In this document: positions 43,132-51,756 of the stretch, piece by piece
Numbering within the stretch: the first letter of the stretch is position 1
Layout of the letters: each line of letters opens with the position of its first letter
Assembly: GCF_009687885.1 (NCBI RefSeq)
Contig: NZ_BLAF01000048.1
Location: forward strand, 1 to 64,000
Length of the DNA stretch: 64,000 nt
Origin: Acrocarpospora pleiomorpha
Lineage (GTDB): Bacteria; Actinomycetota; Actinomycetes; Streptosporangiales; Streptosporangiaceae
Direction: 5' to 3'
Notes under the pieces: generated by a model
The model's input: the letters and a program-made list of their open reading frames with translations, nothing else
Told to the model about the DNA's origin: nothing
The model's database searches: none
Translations under genes and position numbers: made by a program

Positions 43132-43683
43132 TCCTGGTCACTCCTGTATCACAGCTCACTTTTACCAGCGGAAGCCTAGTGGCACTCCCGCACAGTGCGA
43201 CGAGAAACGATTGACCGGAGACCGGGTAACGCAAAACCGCTCCCGGAGCCGGGGCGATCGCTGCTTCAGGAAGACGGTGAGCGTCATACCGTCAAGTGGA
43301 GCCACACCTTCGGAGGCGCCGCGGCGGTCGACCACTTCGACCTGCTTGCCTGAGGGAACTACTCGCGCTCGACCCCTTCTGTCGACGACTGCGGCAATGC
43401 AGGTGGTGGATTCGAACCCTGAACCTGCGGATTTAAGGCTTGTCGGGCGGTCTTGACTGGTTGTTGGCGCGGATGAGTGGTTCTTGGGCTGGGGGCGTTA
43501 ACTCCACTTCACCGAGGGTTTGCGCGGGATGAAGGTCGCGATTTTGTGGCAGGTAGCCTGGCGAGTGTCGGTGCTGTGGGGGTGGGTTTGTCCCTCTGTG
43601 GGCCGGTGGAATGGGGGCGTGGGCTTAGGCCGTACACGCGGGGCATGGGGGTACGTGCAGGCATCAGCCGGAGGGGGAGATTC
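43132..43683. other. Gene-free stretch between CYTH and alcohol dehydrogenase genes
   Basis: No convincing gene in about 550 bp. On the minus strand, 43408-43421 reads CAGGGTTCGAATCC, an exact tRNA T-loop/B-box, with TTAAATCC-like sequence before it. The T-stem cannot pair (CAGGG against CCACC) and no D-arm or acceptor stem is present, so it is not a tRNA gene. It may be a tRNA-derived scar or chance. Confidence 0.45.
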
Positions 43684-44889
43684 ATGAAGGCGGTCGTCTG
43701 GCATGACGTTGGGAAGATTGCGCTGGAGCAGGTGCCGGATCCGGCGGTGCGGGGGCCGCAGGATGCCGTGGTCCGGATCACTACCAGTGCGATATGTGGT
43801 ACTGACCTGCATTTTGCCCGGGGGACGGTGCCGGGGATGCGGCCGGGGACCGTGCTCGGGCATGAGGCGGTCGGCGTGGTCGAGGAGCTGGGGACGCAGG
43901 TGCGGAACTTCAATCCGGGCGATCGGGTCGTGGTGTGTTCCACGATCGCGTGCGGGCACTGCGTGTACTGCCGGGCCGGATATTTCGCGCAATGTGATGT
44001 TGCGAATCCGAACGGGCCGAACGCGGGGACGGCGTACTTCGGTGGGCCGGCGGCCACTGGGCCCTTCGATGGGCTGCAGGCGGAGTTCGCGCGGATTCCC
44101 TACGCGCACACGGGGATGGTGGCGATTCCGCCCGGTGTCACGGACGAGCAGGCGATCCTGATCAGCGACATCTTCCCCACGGGGTGGTTCGGGGCCCGGC
44201 TGGCGCAGGTGCGCAGCGGGGACGTCGTCGTGGTGCTCGGCGCGGGGCCGGTCGGGCAGTTGGCGGCGCTGTCGGCCAGGATGCAGGGGGCCGGAAGGGT
44301 CCTGATCGTGGACGGTAACGCCGATCGGCTGGAGACGGCTCGGTTGCAGAACGCGGAAACGATCGACTTCAACGCGGAGGATCCCGTCGAAGTCGTACGC
44401 GAGCTGACCGGTGGCGTCGGGGCCGATCGGGTGATCGAAGCGGTGGGGGTCGATGCCGAGAGTCCGAAGGCGGGGCCTGCGGCGCGGGACGGCGATCAGG
44501 CGGCCTTCGAGCGGGAGCGGCGGCAGGTGGCGCCGCGGACCGGCGTCGAGGATGGCCACTGGGTGCCGGGGGACGCGCCGAGCCAGGCGCTGCGCTGGGC
44601 GGTGGAGATGGCGGCAAAGGCGGGGACCATCGGCATCATCGGGGTGTACCCGTCGAACTTCGATAGTTTCCCGCTTGGTATGGCCATGAACCGGAACCTC
44701 ACCATCCAGGCGGGTAACTGCCATCACCGGCACTACGTTCCGGGGCTGCTCAGCAAGGTCGCCACCGGGGCTGCCGATCCGACGACCATCCTGACGCAGC
44801 ACGAGGAACTGCCTACGGCGATCGCCGCCTACGAGGCTTTCGATCGTCGCGAACCCGGGTGGACCAAGGTTTCCCTGGAGCTCATGTAG
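43684..44889 (+). CDS. Zinc-dependent alcohol dehydrogenase, formaldehyde-dehydrogenase-like
   Basis: A 401-aa MDR enzyme. Catalytic-zinc ligands are in AICGTDLHF and GHEAVGVVEE, the structural-zinc loop is ACGHCVYCRAGYFAQC, and the Rossmann turn is VLGAGPVGQL. The extended 335-370-like loop (AARDGDQAAFERERRQVAPRTG) and final Arg/Lys match glutathione-independent formaldehyde dehydrogenase relatives. It is preceded by AGGGGGAG. The Rv2629-like gene follows after 82 bp. Confidence 0.88.
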   Translation: MKAVVWHDVGKIALEQVPDPAVRGPQDAVVRITTSAICGTDLHFARGTVPGMRPGTVLGHEAVGVVEELGTQVRNFNPGDRVVVCSTIACGHCVYCRAGYFAQCDVANPNGPNAGTAYFGGPAATGPFDGLQAEFARIPYAHTGMVAIPPGVTDEQAILISDIFPTGWFGARLAQVRSGDVVVVLGAGPVGQLAALSARMQGAGRVLIVDGNADRLETARLQNAETIDFNAEDPVEVVRELTGGVGADRVIEAVGVDAESPKAGPAARDGDQAAFERERRQVAPRTGVEDGHWVPGDAPSQALRWAVEMAAKAGTIGIIGVYPSNFDSFPLGMAMNRNLTIQAGNCHHRHYVPGLLSKVATGAADPTTILTQHEELPTAIAAYEAFDRREPGWTKVSLELM

Positions 44890-44912
44890 ATGTCCTGAAA
44901 TTTCGTGACATC
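44889..44912. promoter_or_regulatory. Nested palindrome between ADH and Rv2629-like gene
   Basis: The arms GATGTC/GACATC enclose the palindrome GAAATTTC; 20 of 24 positions are symmetric. It starts on the last base of the ADH stop. It could be an operator for the downstream gene or a weak hairpin. Confidence 0.4.
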
Positions 44913-44971
44913 GGCGGGATCGCTGAGGGGGCTTGGCCTCGGGAGCGGACGCCAGAGGTGGTGAGGCCTTG

Positions 44972-46030
44972 ATGAGGCTTGACTTCATCAGATCTCTGTA
45001 CGAGGAGCGGGGGCCGTTCGCTTCCGTGTATATGCCGACGAATCGGATCACCAAGGCGGTGGCCGTCATGGTCGGGTTGCGGTGGCGGCATATCAGCGAA
45101 GGGCTCGCGGAGGCGGGGGCTCCCGATGAGGTCATCGCGCGGATCGGGGAGTTCGTCGGCGATCCTGCGCCGGGGAGGGCGGTTTTCTGCTCCTCCTCTG
45201 GAGTGATCTTCAGTGAACCGCTGGCGGCTGGGCCGGAGTGGGATATCGCTCGGTGGTCCGCGCTTCCGCACGTGATGCCGTTGCTGGCGCAGCGGGGGGA
45301 GCGGGTGCCGTACATGCAGGTGGTGGTGGATCACCTCGGCGCCGATGTGATCGTTCTCAGTGGTGGGGAGCGGCGGGAGCTCGTTGTTCAGGCTGAGGAC
45401 TGGCCGATTCACAAGCCCGCGCAGGGAGGCAGGTCGCAGCCCCGGTATGAGCGGGATGTCGAGGAGACCTGGCGGCGTAATGCCGTCGCGACCGCTGAGG
45501 TCATCGCGAAGGAGGCGGTTCAGAGCGAGGCCGAACTGATCGTTCTCGGGGGAGATCCGAAATCTCGGCATATGGTGCTGGATCGGCTGGGGAGGGACGT
45601 GGCTCAGCGGGTGGTGGTGGCCGAGAACGGCGGGCGTTCACCGGGCGAGATGCCCAAAAGCTACCTGCGGAAAGTCGACGAAGCACTCAGGTCCTGGCTG
45701 GTTCAGCGCCAGAACGAGCTGGTCGACGCCTACCGGAATGGACCCGCGGTCAGCGGGTTGCACGAGACGGCTCGTGCGCTTCGGGTGAGCCAGGTCGCCA
45801 AGGTGCTCGTGGCAGAAGGCCCGTCGTACGAGGAGATGGTGTGGATCGGCCCCGAAGGTCCGCAGTTCTCCCCTGATCGCGAGGAAATGTGCGCTTGGGG
45901 CGTGGCAGATCCGATCAACGAGCGCGCAGACGCCGCCCTGGCCCGAGCCGTCGCCACCACCGACGCCGAACTCTGGTTCGTCCCCGAACTCGACTCTCCC
46001 GAGGGAGTGGGCGCGATCCTGCGGTTCTGA
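44972..46030 (+). CDS. baeRF/Rv2629-like peptidyl-tRNA-hydrolase-fold protein
   Basis: A 352-aa protein of the bacterial archaeo-eukaryotic release factor (Vms1/eRF1-like) group, similar in layout to M. tuberculosis Rv2629. MRLDFIRSLYEERGPFASVYMPTNR at the start, the VVVDHLGADVIVL strand and the ...ETWRRNAVATAEVI / LIVLGGDPKSRHMVLDRL segment are typical. The family is linked to ribosome rescue or dormancy. In mycobacteria Rv2629 belongs to the DosR regulon; the DevR gene here is 14 kb away and no DosR box was found upstream. Confidence 0.8.
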   Translation: MRLDFIRSLYEERGPFASVYMPTNRITKAVAVMVGLRWRHISEGLAEAGAPDEVIARIGEFVGDPAPGRAVFCSSSGVIFSEPLAAGPEWDIARWSALPHVMPLLAQRGERVPYMQVVVDHLGADVIVLSGGERRELVVQAEDWPIHKPAQGGRSQPRYERDVEETWRRNAVATAEVIAKEAVQSEAELIVLGGDPKSRHMVLDRLGRDVAQRVVVAENGGRSPGEMPKSYLRKVDEALRSWLVQRQNELVDAYRNGPAVSGLHETARALRVSQVAKVLVAEGPSYEEMVWIGPEGPQFSPDREEMCAWGVADPINERADAALARAVATTDAELWFVPELDSPEGVGAILRF

Positions 46031-46083
46031 TACTCAATGGGACCGCCGACGCTCGTCCAAAACCGATCAACCTCGCAGGGGAG

Positions 46084-46099
46084 TCATTTCGTGAAATGA
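46084..46099. promoter_or_regulatory. Perfect 16-bp palindrome upstream of the Roco gene
   Basis: TCATTTC-GT-GAAATGA, with 7-bp arms, lies 86 bp before the Roco ATG. AT-rich perfect palindromes are rare in this DNA, so a repressor operator is plausible. Confidence 0.5.
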
Positions 46100-46185
46100 T
46101 GCCCACTCTGGCTTGCGCGCGCCAGGTGTGCGATAAGCAAAGGGTGAACATCCAACCCGATGGTGGACGAACGGCGAGGACATCG

Positions 46186-49100
46186 ATGACGGAAGAGATC
46201 GAAGAACTGAACCGCCGAATCGAGCAAGCGGGTCGTGAACAATCCACCGACCTAGATCTATCGGGCCTCGGCATCAGATATCTGCCTGAGTCTGTCGGCA
46301 ACCTCACCAACCTGACCAAATTGGACCTCCGTGGTAATCAGGTGACGGTCTTACCCGACTGGCTCGGCAACCTCACAAACCTCATCACCCTGAACCTCAA
46401 TAACAATCAGTTGACAGTTTTACCCGATTGGCTCGGCAACCTTAGGGAACTCGCCATTCTGGACCTTGGTGGGAATCAGCTGACCGTCCTGCCTGAGTCA
46501 CTTGGCAACCTCACCAACCTCACCACCCTGGCCCTCCATGGCAATCAGTTGACGGTATTACCTGATTGGATCGGCAACCTCACAAGTCTCCTCGGTCTGT
46601 ACCTCCGCGGCAATCAATTGACGGTCTTACCCGATTGGCTCGGTGGCCTCACCAGCCTCACCGCTCTGGACCTTGGCGATAATCAACTGACCGTCCTACC
46701 CGAGTCACTCGGTAACCTCACCAACCTCAGCGTCGTGTACCTCTACAGCAATCAGTTGACGGTCTTACCCGATTGGCTCGGTAACCTTACTGGGCTCACC
46801 ACTCTGGCCTTCTTCGGCAATCGGTTGATGGTCATACCCGATTGGCTCGGCAACCTTACTGAGCTCACCACCCTATACCTGAGCGGCATGCAGTTGACGG
46901 CCTTGCCCGATTGGCTCGGCAACCTCACCAACCTCGACATTTTGTACCTCAATGGCAATCAGTTGACGGTCTTACCCGATTGGCTCGCCAATCTCACCAA
47001 CCTCGTCCGCCTGGACCTCGATCACACTCAGCTGACGGTGCTGCCCGATTGGCTCGGCGCCCTTCCCAAGCTCACCACCCTGGACATCAATGGCAATCAG
47101 CTGGTGAGTCCGCCGCCGGAAATCTGTGCGGCTGGTGGCGGATCGGCGTTGGCTTTCCTGCGTGCGCTGCAAGGGGGAAGCGCAGAGCAGTGGTTGTCGA
47201 AGATGCTGGTTGTCGGAGAGGCCGCGGTGGGCAAGACCTCGGTTGCCAAGGCCCTCTGCGGTCTGCCCTATGATCCGCGCGAGCCGCAGACGCATGGGGT
47301 GCATCTTGACCCCTTGGACCTGCCGCACCCTTCTCACATCGATCAGCCGGGTCCGGGCATGCGGTTGAACGTGTGGGATTTTGGGGGGCAGCTGGAGTAT
47401 CGGGCTACTCAGCGCTTCTATTTGACCGATCGTTCGCTGTTTGTGCTGGTGTGGAACAGTCGTCGTGGGTGGCGGAGTGGCGGGCAGGTCGAGGCATGGA
47501 TGCAGACCATCGTCAATGCCGCACCGAATTCCCCTGTTCTGATCGTGGCGACCCACTGCGCGGAGTCTGTCGCTGATCTGGACGAAGCGGATCTGCGTCG
47601 GCGCTATCCCTGTATCGCCGGGATATTCCGGGTGGATTGCGGCGACGGCACCGGTATCGATGCGCTGCGGGAGGAGGTGGCGCGGCAGGCTGCGGCGCTG
47701 CCGTTGATGGGGCAGCGGTGGCCCACCACCTGGATGGCCGCTGCTGAGAAATTGACCAGTCAGCCTGGGCGGTGGATCGGGACCCAGCAGGCCGATCAGA
47801 TCATGGACGATTGCGGCGTTCATGACGAGACGGAGCGTAAGGTGCTTCGAGCAGCGCTGCATGACCGTGGGGAGATCCTGCACTTCGCTCATGATCCGCA
47901 GTTGCGCGAGACCATCGTGCTGCAGCCCGCCTGGGTCGACGGCATGATCACGCGGGTGCTGGACAGCCAGCAGATCGCCGACCGTGCCGGACTGCTCAGT
48001 CGTACGCACCGAGCCGAGCTTTGGCGTGATCTGGCCGATCCGGGGCTGGCGGAGATGTTGACGGCGATGATGGAGCGGTTCGATCTGGCCTATCGGGTCG
48101 ATTCTCCTGATCACGAAGATGCGGCGCTGGTGGTCGAACGTTTGCCTGCCGGCGCTCCTGAACGGTTACCTGACGAGTGGGATCGGATCCTGGACGTGCC
48201 TGGCACGTCAGAGGTGCGTCTGACCTATCGGCTGTCGTCGCGTCAGGCGGGGATCCCCTCGTGGTTGATCGCGCGTGAGCATCGATTCACCACGGGCGTC
48301 GCCTGGGCGCGTGGGGTGCTGCTGCGCCACCATGATCACGCCGCCCGTGCTACCGACGGGGACGGCATTCGGTCGATGGCGTTGCTGATCGACGATGACG
48401 CGGCCCAGCCGACGATTCACCTCACCGTGCGAGGGACGGCGCCCTACACCTTCTACTCGATCTTGGATGAGGCGTTCACCGGCATCTTGGCCGAGCGTTA
48501 TCCGGGTTTGCTGGTCCGCCGGTTCATCCCGTGTGGGTGCGCTGAACTCCCGGCTGTGTGCGGGCACGAATTCGACTACGCGATGGTGTTGCGCGCCTTG
48601 GAGCGCGGCGCACACCTGCAATGCGGGGAATCGTTCACCATGGTCGACCCGCGCACCCTGCTTCTGGGTCTTCGTCCTCTCCGCCTGGAATCCGCGTTAG
48701 CCGGCATCAACGACAGCCTGGGCCAGATTTCCGATGCCACGAGCAGGATCGAGCGCTCCCAACTTCACGTCCTGGACAGTGTCAGAGATCTCCTTCGTCA
48801 TCGTGGCGAGCAGGCAGCCCAGTGCCCCAGCATCTTCACCATCACCAAAACCCGGACGCTGACCTACGAACTTCGACTCTTCTGCGAGCAACCTGACGGC
48901 CCTCATCCCCTCGATGACAACGCCGGCGTTTACGAGCTCAAGCGACTGCCCCAATGGCTGCGCCCCTACGCCCCCTACCTGCGATTCATCCTCTCTGGCA
49001 TTCGCCGGGCCGTTCCCCTGGCGGGGCCGGTCCTGTCGGGCATGTTCGGCGTCGTACTCACTGAGGAAGACAAATCCCGGCTCGAACTCTCATGCAAGCT

Positions 49101-49359
49101 CCTCGACAATCTGACCGACCTCCCCGAGGACGACAGCTTCGCGCTGCACGAGCGGCGTGCGATAGGCCGTGACGGCGCAGGCCATCCAGACGCGGAGCGG
49201 GTCACCGCGAATTTCACCCAACTCCGCGAAGCGCTACTGGAACTCGACCCCACCGCGGAGTGGGGCGGGCTCCGCGAACGCGAACTCCCGGAGAACCGCG
49301 GCATCGTCTACCTGTGCCACCAGCACCGTCAAGCCCTCCGCTACCCAGCCCGAACGTAG
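46186..49359 (+). CDS. Roco protein: LRR - Roc GTPase - COR-like region
   Basis: A 1057-aa protein from ATG 46186 (GCGAGGA upstream); a GTG at 46144 would add 14 residues. Residues 38-313 are twelve 23-residue LRRs of the type GNLTNLTTLxLxGNQLTVLPDWL. The Roc GTPase follows: G1 LVVGEAAVGKTS, G3 WDFGGQLEYRATQRFY and a G4-like VATHCAE. A COR-like region with LHFAHDPQLRETIVLQPAWVDG and a C-terminal domain of about 350 residues complete it. Bacterial Rocos are dimeric GTPases whose roles are mostly unknown. The LRR-coding DNA is more AT-rich than its surroundings. A membrane-protein gene follows after 23 bp. Confidence 0.9.
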   Translation: MTEEIEELNRRIEQAGREQSTDLDLSGLGIRYLPESVGNLTNLTKLDLRGNQVTVLPDWLGNLTNLITLNLNNNQLTVLPDWLGNLRELAILDLGGNQLTVLPESLGNLTNLTTLALHGNQLTVLPDWIGNLTSLLGLYLRGNQLTVLPDWLGGLTSLTALDLGDNQLTVLPESLGNLTNLSVVYLYSNQLTVLPDWLGNLTGLTTLAFFGNRLMVIPDWLGNLTELTTLYLSGMQLTALPDWLGNLTNLDILYLNGNQLTVLPDWLANLTNLVRLDLDHTQLTVLPDWLGALPKLTTLDINGNQLVSPPPEICAAGGGSALAFLRALQGGSAEQWLSKMLVVGEAAVGKTSVAKALCGLPYDPREPQTHGVHLDPLDLPHPSHIDQPGPGMRLNVWDFGGQLEYRATQRFYLTDRSLFVLVWNSRRGWRSGGQVEAWMQTIVNAAPNSPVLIVATHCAESVADLDEADLRRRYPCIAGIFRVDCGDGTGIDALREEVARQAAALPLMGQRWPTTWMAAAEKLTSQPGRWIGTQQADQIMDDCGVHDETERKVLRAALHDRGEILHFAHDPQLRETIVLQPAWVDGMITRVLDSQQIADRAGLLSRTHRAELWRDLADPGLAEMLTAMMERFDLAYRVDSPDHEDAALVVERLPAGAPERLPDEWDRILDVPGTSEVRLTYRLSSRQAGIPSWLIAREHRFTTGVAWARGVLLRHHDHAARATDGDGIRSMALLIDDDAAQPTIHLTVRGTAPYTFYSILDEAFTGILAERYPGLLVRRFIPCGCAELPAVCGHEFDYAMVLRALERGAHLQCGESFTMVDPRTLLLGLRPLRLESALAGINDSLGQISDATSRIERSQLHVLDSVRDLLRHRGEQAAQCPSIFTITKTRTLTYELRLFCEQPDGPHPLDDNAGVYELKRLPQWLRPYAPYLRFILSGIRRAVPLAGPVLSGMFGVVLTEEDKSRLELSCKLLDNLTDLPEDDSFALHERRAIGRDGAGHPDAERVTANFTQLREALLELDPTAEWGGLRERELPENRGIVYLCHQHRQALRYPART
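46297..47124 (+). repeat. Twelve tandem 69-bp LRR units
   Basis: Twelve consecutive 69-bp units encode 23-residue LRRs. Many share long identical DNA such as GACGGTCTTACCCGATTGGCT, which shows recent unit duplication. The array is in frame throughout. Confidence 0.92.
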
Positions 49360-49382
49360 CTCCTTGTGGTGAAATATGCCGC

Positions 49383-49925
49383 ATGGAGCAGGCGAGGCAG
49401 TTGGTGGGCGAGATGCTGGTCTGCTGTTTCGTGGTCGTCCTGCTCACCGGCGGCTTCCTGGCGTTCTTCTACACGCCTGGCAACCAGATGGTGTTCTACG
49501 ACGGCGCCTACGAGCCGCTGCGGACTATGCCCATGAGCGCCGCCTACAACTCGATCCTGGAGATCAGCTTCGAGGTGCGCGGCGGCCTACTCATGCGACA
49601 ACTGCACCAAAGTTCCACTTACCTGCTCGTCTTTGGGACCGTCGTCTGGGCCCTGCTCGGCCGTTTCCGGTATGCGCTCGCGATGCTGTGCCTAGGCGTG
49701 CTCGGAGGGCTTTCCGGCTATGGGGCCGCCGACGATCTACTGAGCGGGACCGCTCTGGGAAGGCTGCCCACTCCCTGGTGGTACGGCCTGCACCTGCTGG
49801 TGGCGGTGGCCGTGGGCGCCGTGCTGGTGATCTCCTCGCAGCGGGAGGCCGCCCGGCAACCCAGAACATTTCGCTTGGTCGCTCTGAGCCTGGGTCTCAC
49901 CGTTCTGGCGATCTTCTGGCTCTGA
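49383..49925 (+). CDS. Cytochrome-b (QcrB)-like membrane protein lacking most haem ligands
   Basis: A 180-aa protein with about five helices. GEMLVCCFVVVLLTGGFLAFFYTPG...YDGAYEPLRTMPMSAAYNSILEISFEVRGGLLMRQLHQ is clearly like the N-terminal half of the bc1-complex QcrB. In QcrB, helix 2 has paired His ligands; here the equivalent positions are Q76 and W89. In helix 4 the first His is kept (GLHLLVAV) but the second is Ser. It also stops long before the normal QcrB length. It starts 23 bp after the Roco stop, so the two are probably one operon. Confidence 0.75.
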   Translation: MEQARQLVGEMLVCCFVVVLLTGGFLAFFYTPGNQMVFYDGAYEPLRTMPMSAAYNSILEISFEVRGGLLMRQLHQSSTYLLVFGTVVWALLGRFRYALAMLCLGVLGGLSGYGAADDLLSGTALGRLPTPWWYGLHLLVAVAVGAVLVISSQREAARQPRTFRLVALSLGLTVLAIFWL

Positions 49926-50015
49926 CTCGGATCTGGAACGACCCCTGGTGAGAGACCGTGGACGTGCCTAGGGTTGGCGTCCGAGAAGGTGTCGGCGAGA
50001 GGAAGGGGCACTCCG

Positions 50016-50900
50016 ATGGGAGCTTTTGCGGCGGAGTTTGAGGTGCTTGATGAGCGGTTCGCTGGGGTGGGTGGGGATCACTGGGTTGAGCGGATTTATC
50101 ACGGGTGCCGATGGGCTGAGGGGCCGGCGTACGTGGCGGCGGGGCGGTATCTGGTGTGGAGTGACATCCCGAACGATCGGATGTTGCGGTGGGATGAGAT
50201 GACGGGGAACGTGGGGCCGTTTCGGGTGCCTGCGGGGTATACGAATGGGCACACGATTGATCGGCAGGGGCGGCTGGTCTCTTGTGAGCATGGGAATCGG
50301 CGGGTGACGCGTACCGAGCATGATGGGTCGATCACAGTGGTCGCGGATCGGTGGGAGGGGAAGCGGTTCAACAGTCCCAATGATGTTGTGGTGAAGTCGG
50401 ATGGTTCGATCTGGTTCACCGATCCGCGGTATGGGATCGACAGCGACTACGAAGGACATCAGGCGGAGAGTGAGATCGGCAACGATCAGGTTTATCGGGT
50501 CGATGGGGTGACGGGGCAGGTCACCGTTGTCGCGGCTGACTTCGTCAGGCCGAATGGGCTGGCGTTCTCGTTGGATGAGTCCCTGCTTTATGTCGTCGAC
50601 ACGCGTCGTAAGCACCTACGGGTCTTCGACGTGGACGGGCAGGTGTTGCGACACAGCAGGGTGCTCGCGGAGTGCTCGGCGGGCAGTTTCGATGGGATCA
50701 GGCTCGACACGGCAGGGCGGATCTGGGCCGCGACGGGCGAAGGTGTGCACTGCTTCGCCCCGGATGGGACATTGATCGGCAAGCTCAAGCTTCCCGAGAA
50801 GACGTCGAACCTGGTCTTCGGCGGCCTGAAGCGCAACTGGCTGTTCATGACGGCGACCACCTCGGTGTACGCGATCATGACCAACGTTCGCGGGGCATAA
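50016..50900 (+). CDS. SMP-30/gluconolactonase family protein
   Basis: A 294-aa six-bladed propeller hydrolase. WAEGPAYV carries the metal Glu, NSPNDVVVKSDGSIWFTDPRYG and RPNGLAFSLDESLLYVVDT hold the Asn/Asp metal ligands, and SFDGIRLDTAGRIWAATGEGVHCF is a typical blade. It would hydrolyse a sugar lactone. The ATG at 50016 follows GGAAGGGG. It is convergent with the TetR gene, with only 2 bp between them. Confidence 0.9.
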   Translation: MGAFAAEFEVLDERFAGVGGDHWVERIYHGCRWAEGPAYVAAGRYLVWSDIPNDRMLRWDEMTGNVGPFRVPAGYTNGHTIDRQGRLVSCEHGNRRVTRTEHDGSITVVADRWEGKRFNSPNDVVVKSDGSIWFTDPRYGIDSDYEGHQAESEIGNDQVYRVDGVTGQVTVVAADFVRPNGLAFSLDESLLYVVDTRRKHLRVFDVDGQVLRHSRVLAECSAGSFDGIRLDTAGRIWAATGEGVHCFAPDGTLIGKLKLPEKTSNLVFGGLKRNWLFMTATTSVYAIMTNVRGA

Positions 50901-50902
50901 CG

Positions 50903-51538
50903 CTAAGGTCCGGAGAGGACTTCCGTTTGGGGGCGCGGATCGCGGAGGTCGCAGCCGACGGCGCCCATGGCGAAGTCGTACATGAGCTCCAAGGCTTGGT
51001 CCCTGGTCATACTGGCCCCCATGACCACATGGAACCCGTAAATATCCTCCAGACCTACGAAATTTCGGGCGATGGACAGCACGGGCGAGCTGGGGGTGAA
51101 GACGCCGAGCGCCGCCCCGGTAGTGATCACGGATTCGTAGATCGAGACCTGGCTGTCGTGGAGGCTCTTCCACGAGACCTGGTAGATCGGATTGCGGCGA
51201 ATCACCCCGGTGAACTCGTTGATCAGGCACGCCAGCTCATCGTCCGGACCGGTCGCGACACCCCGCTCGATCAGCGCCCGCAACCGCTCCACCGGATCAT
51301 CGATCGTCCGCACGAGCTCCCAGCGCGAGTGTGCGAACCGCGCGATCGCATCCGCCTGCACCTGCCGCAGTAACTCATCGATCGTCGGAAAGTAGTACGT
51401 CACCGACCCCGGCGACATGCTCGCCGCCTGGGCGATGTCACGGACACCGACCGTCTCCAGCCCGCGCTTGAGTATGGCCTTGCGGGCGGCCTCCAGCAGG
51501 TGCTTCCGCCGGGCAACTTGATCCTTCTTCCGTGACAT
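50903..51538 (-). CDS. TetR family regulator (BetI-like)
   Basis: A 211-aa regulator. The HTH TVGVRDIAQAASMSPGSVTYYFPTIDELL is at about 27-55, and the ligand domain follows with a BetI/AcrR-like C-terminal pattern (LACLINEFTGVIRRNP). It is divergent from the oligopeptide ABC operon at 51757 and probably controls it. The shared region is 218 bp. Confidence 0.9.
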   Translation of the reverse strand: MSRKKDQVARRKHLLEAARKAILKRGLETVGVRDIAQAASMSPGSVTYYFPTIDELLRQVQADAIARFAHSRWELVRTIDDPVERLRALIERGVATGPDDELACLINEFTGVIRRNPIYQVSWKSLHDSQVSIYESVITTGAALGVFTPSSPVLSIARNFVGLEDIYGFHVVMGASMTRDQALELMYDFAMGAVGCDLRDPRPQTEVLSGP

Positions 51539-51626
51539 GCCGACACCCTACTGCCAATCCGCCGTACAGACGAGCGAAGAATTAATTGAACCGTAACGGG
51601 CTGCTCAGACGGTCTTGTCCAGGGTA

Positions 51627-51656
51627 TTGACATGCCCCAATCCATCATTCTTTACT
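51627..51656 (+). promoter_or_regulatory. Predicted promoter of the oligopeptide ABC operon
   Basis: TTGACA (51627-51632), an 18-bp spacer and TTTACT (51651-51656) lie 100 bp upstream of the binding-protein ATG. The AT-rich GAATTAATTGAA just upstream (about 51580) may be part of a TetR operator. Confidence 0.5.
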
Positions 51657-51756
51657 TGCCCGTACGAAGAAAGAAGGTCGCTGGCTACGTCGCCTCGGGG
51701 CGCGCCTTCCAACGCCGACCCATGCACCAGACCCATGAACAGGGAGTCGATCAGCC

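Noticed and set aside
43399..43445. Possible tRNA gene on the minus strand (GGTTCGAATCC)
   Set aside because: The T-stem does not pair and no D-arm, anticodon stem or acceptor stem can be drawn.
43498..45315. 605-codon minus-strand frame opposite the alcohol dehydrogenase and Rv2629-like genes
   Set aside because: Antisense shadow caused by high third-position GC; the plus strand encodes clear enzyme motifs.
46297..47124. Repeat array that could be mistaken for a CRISPR or satellite
   Set aside because: Units are 69 bp, contiguous without spacers and translate in frame to LRRs.
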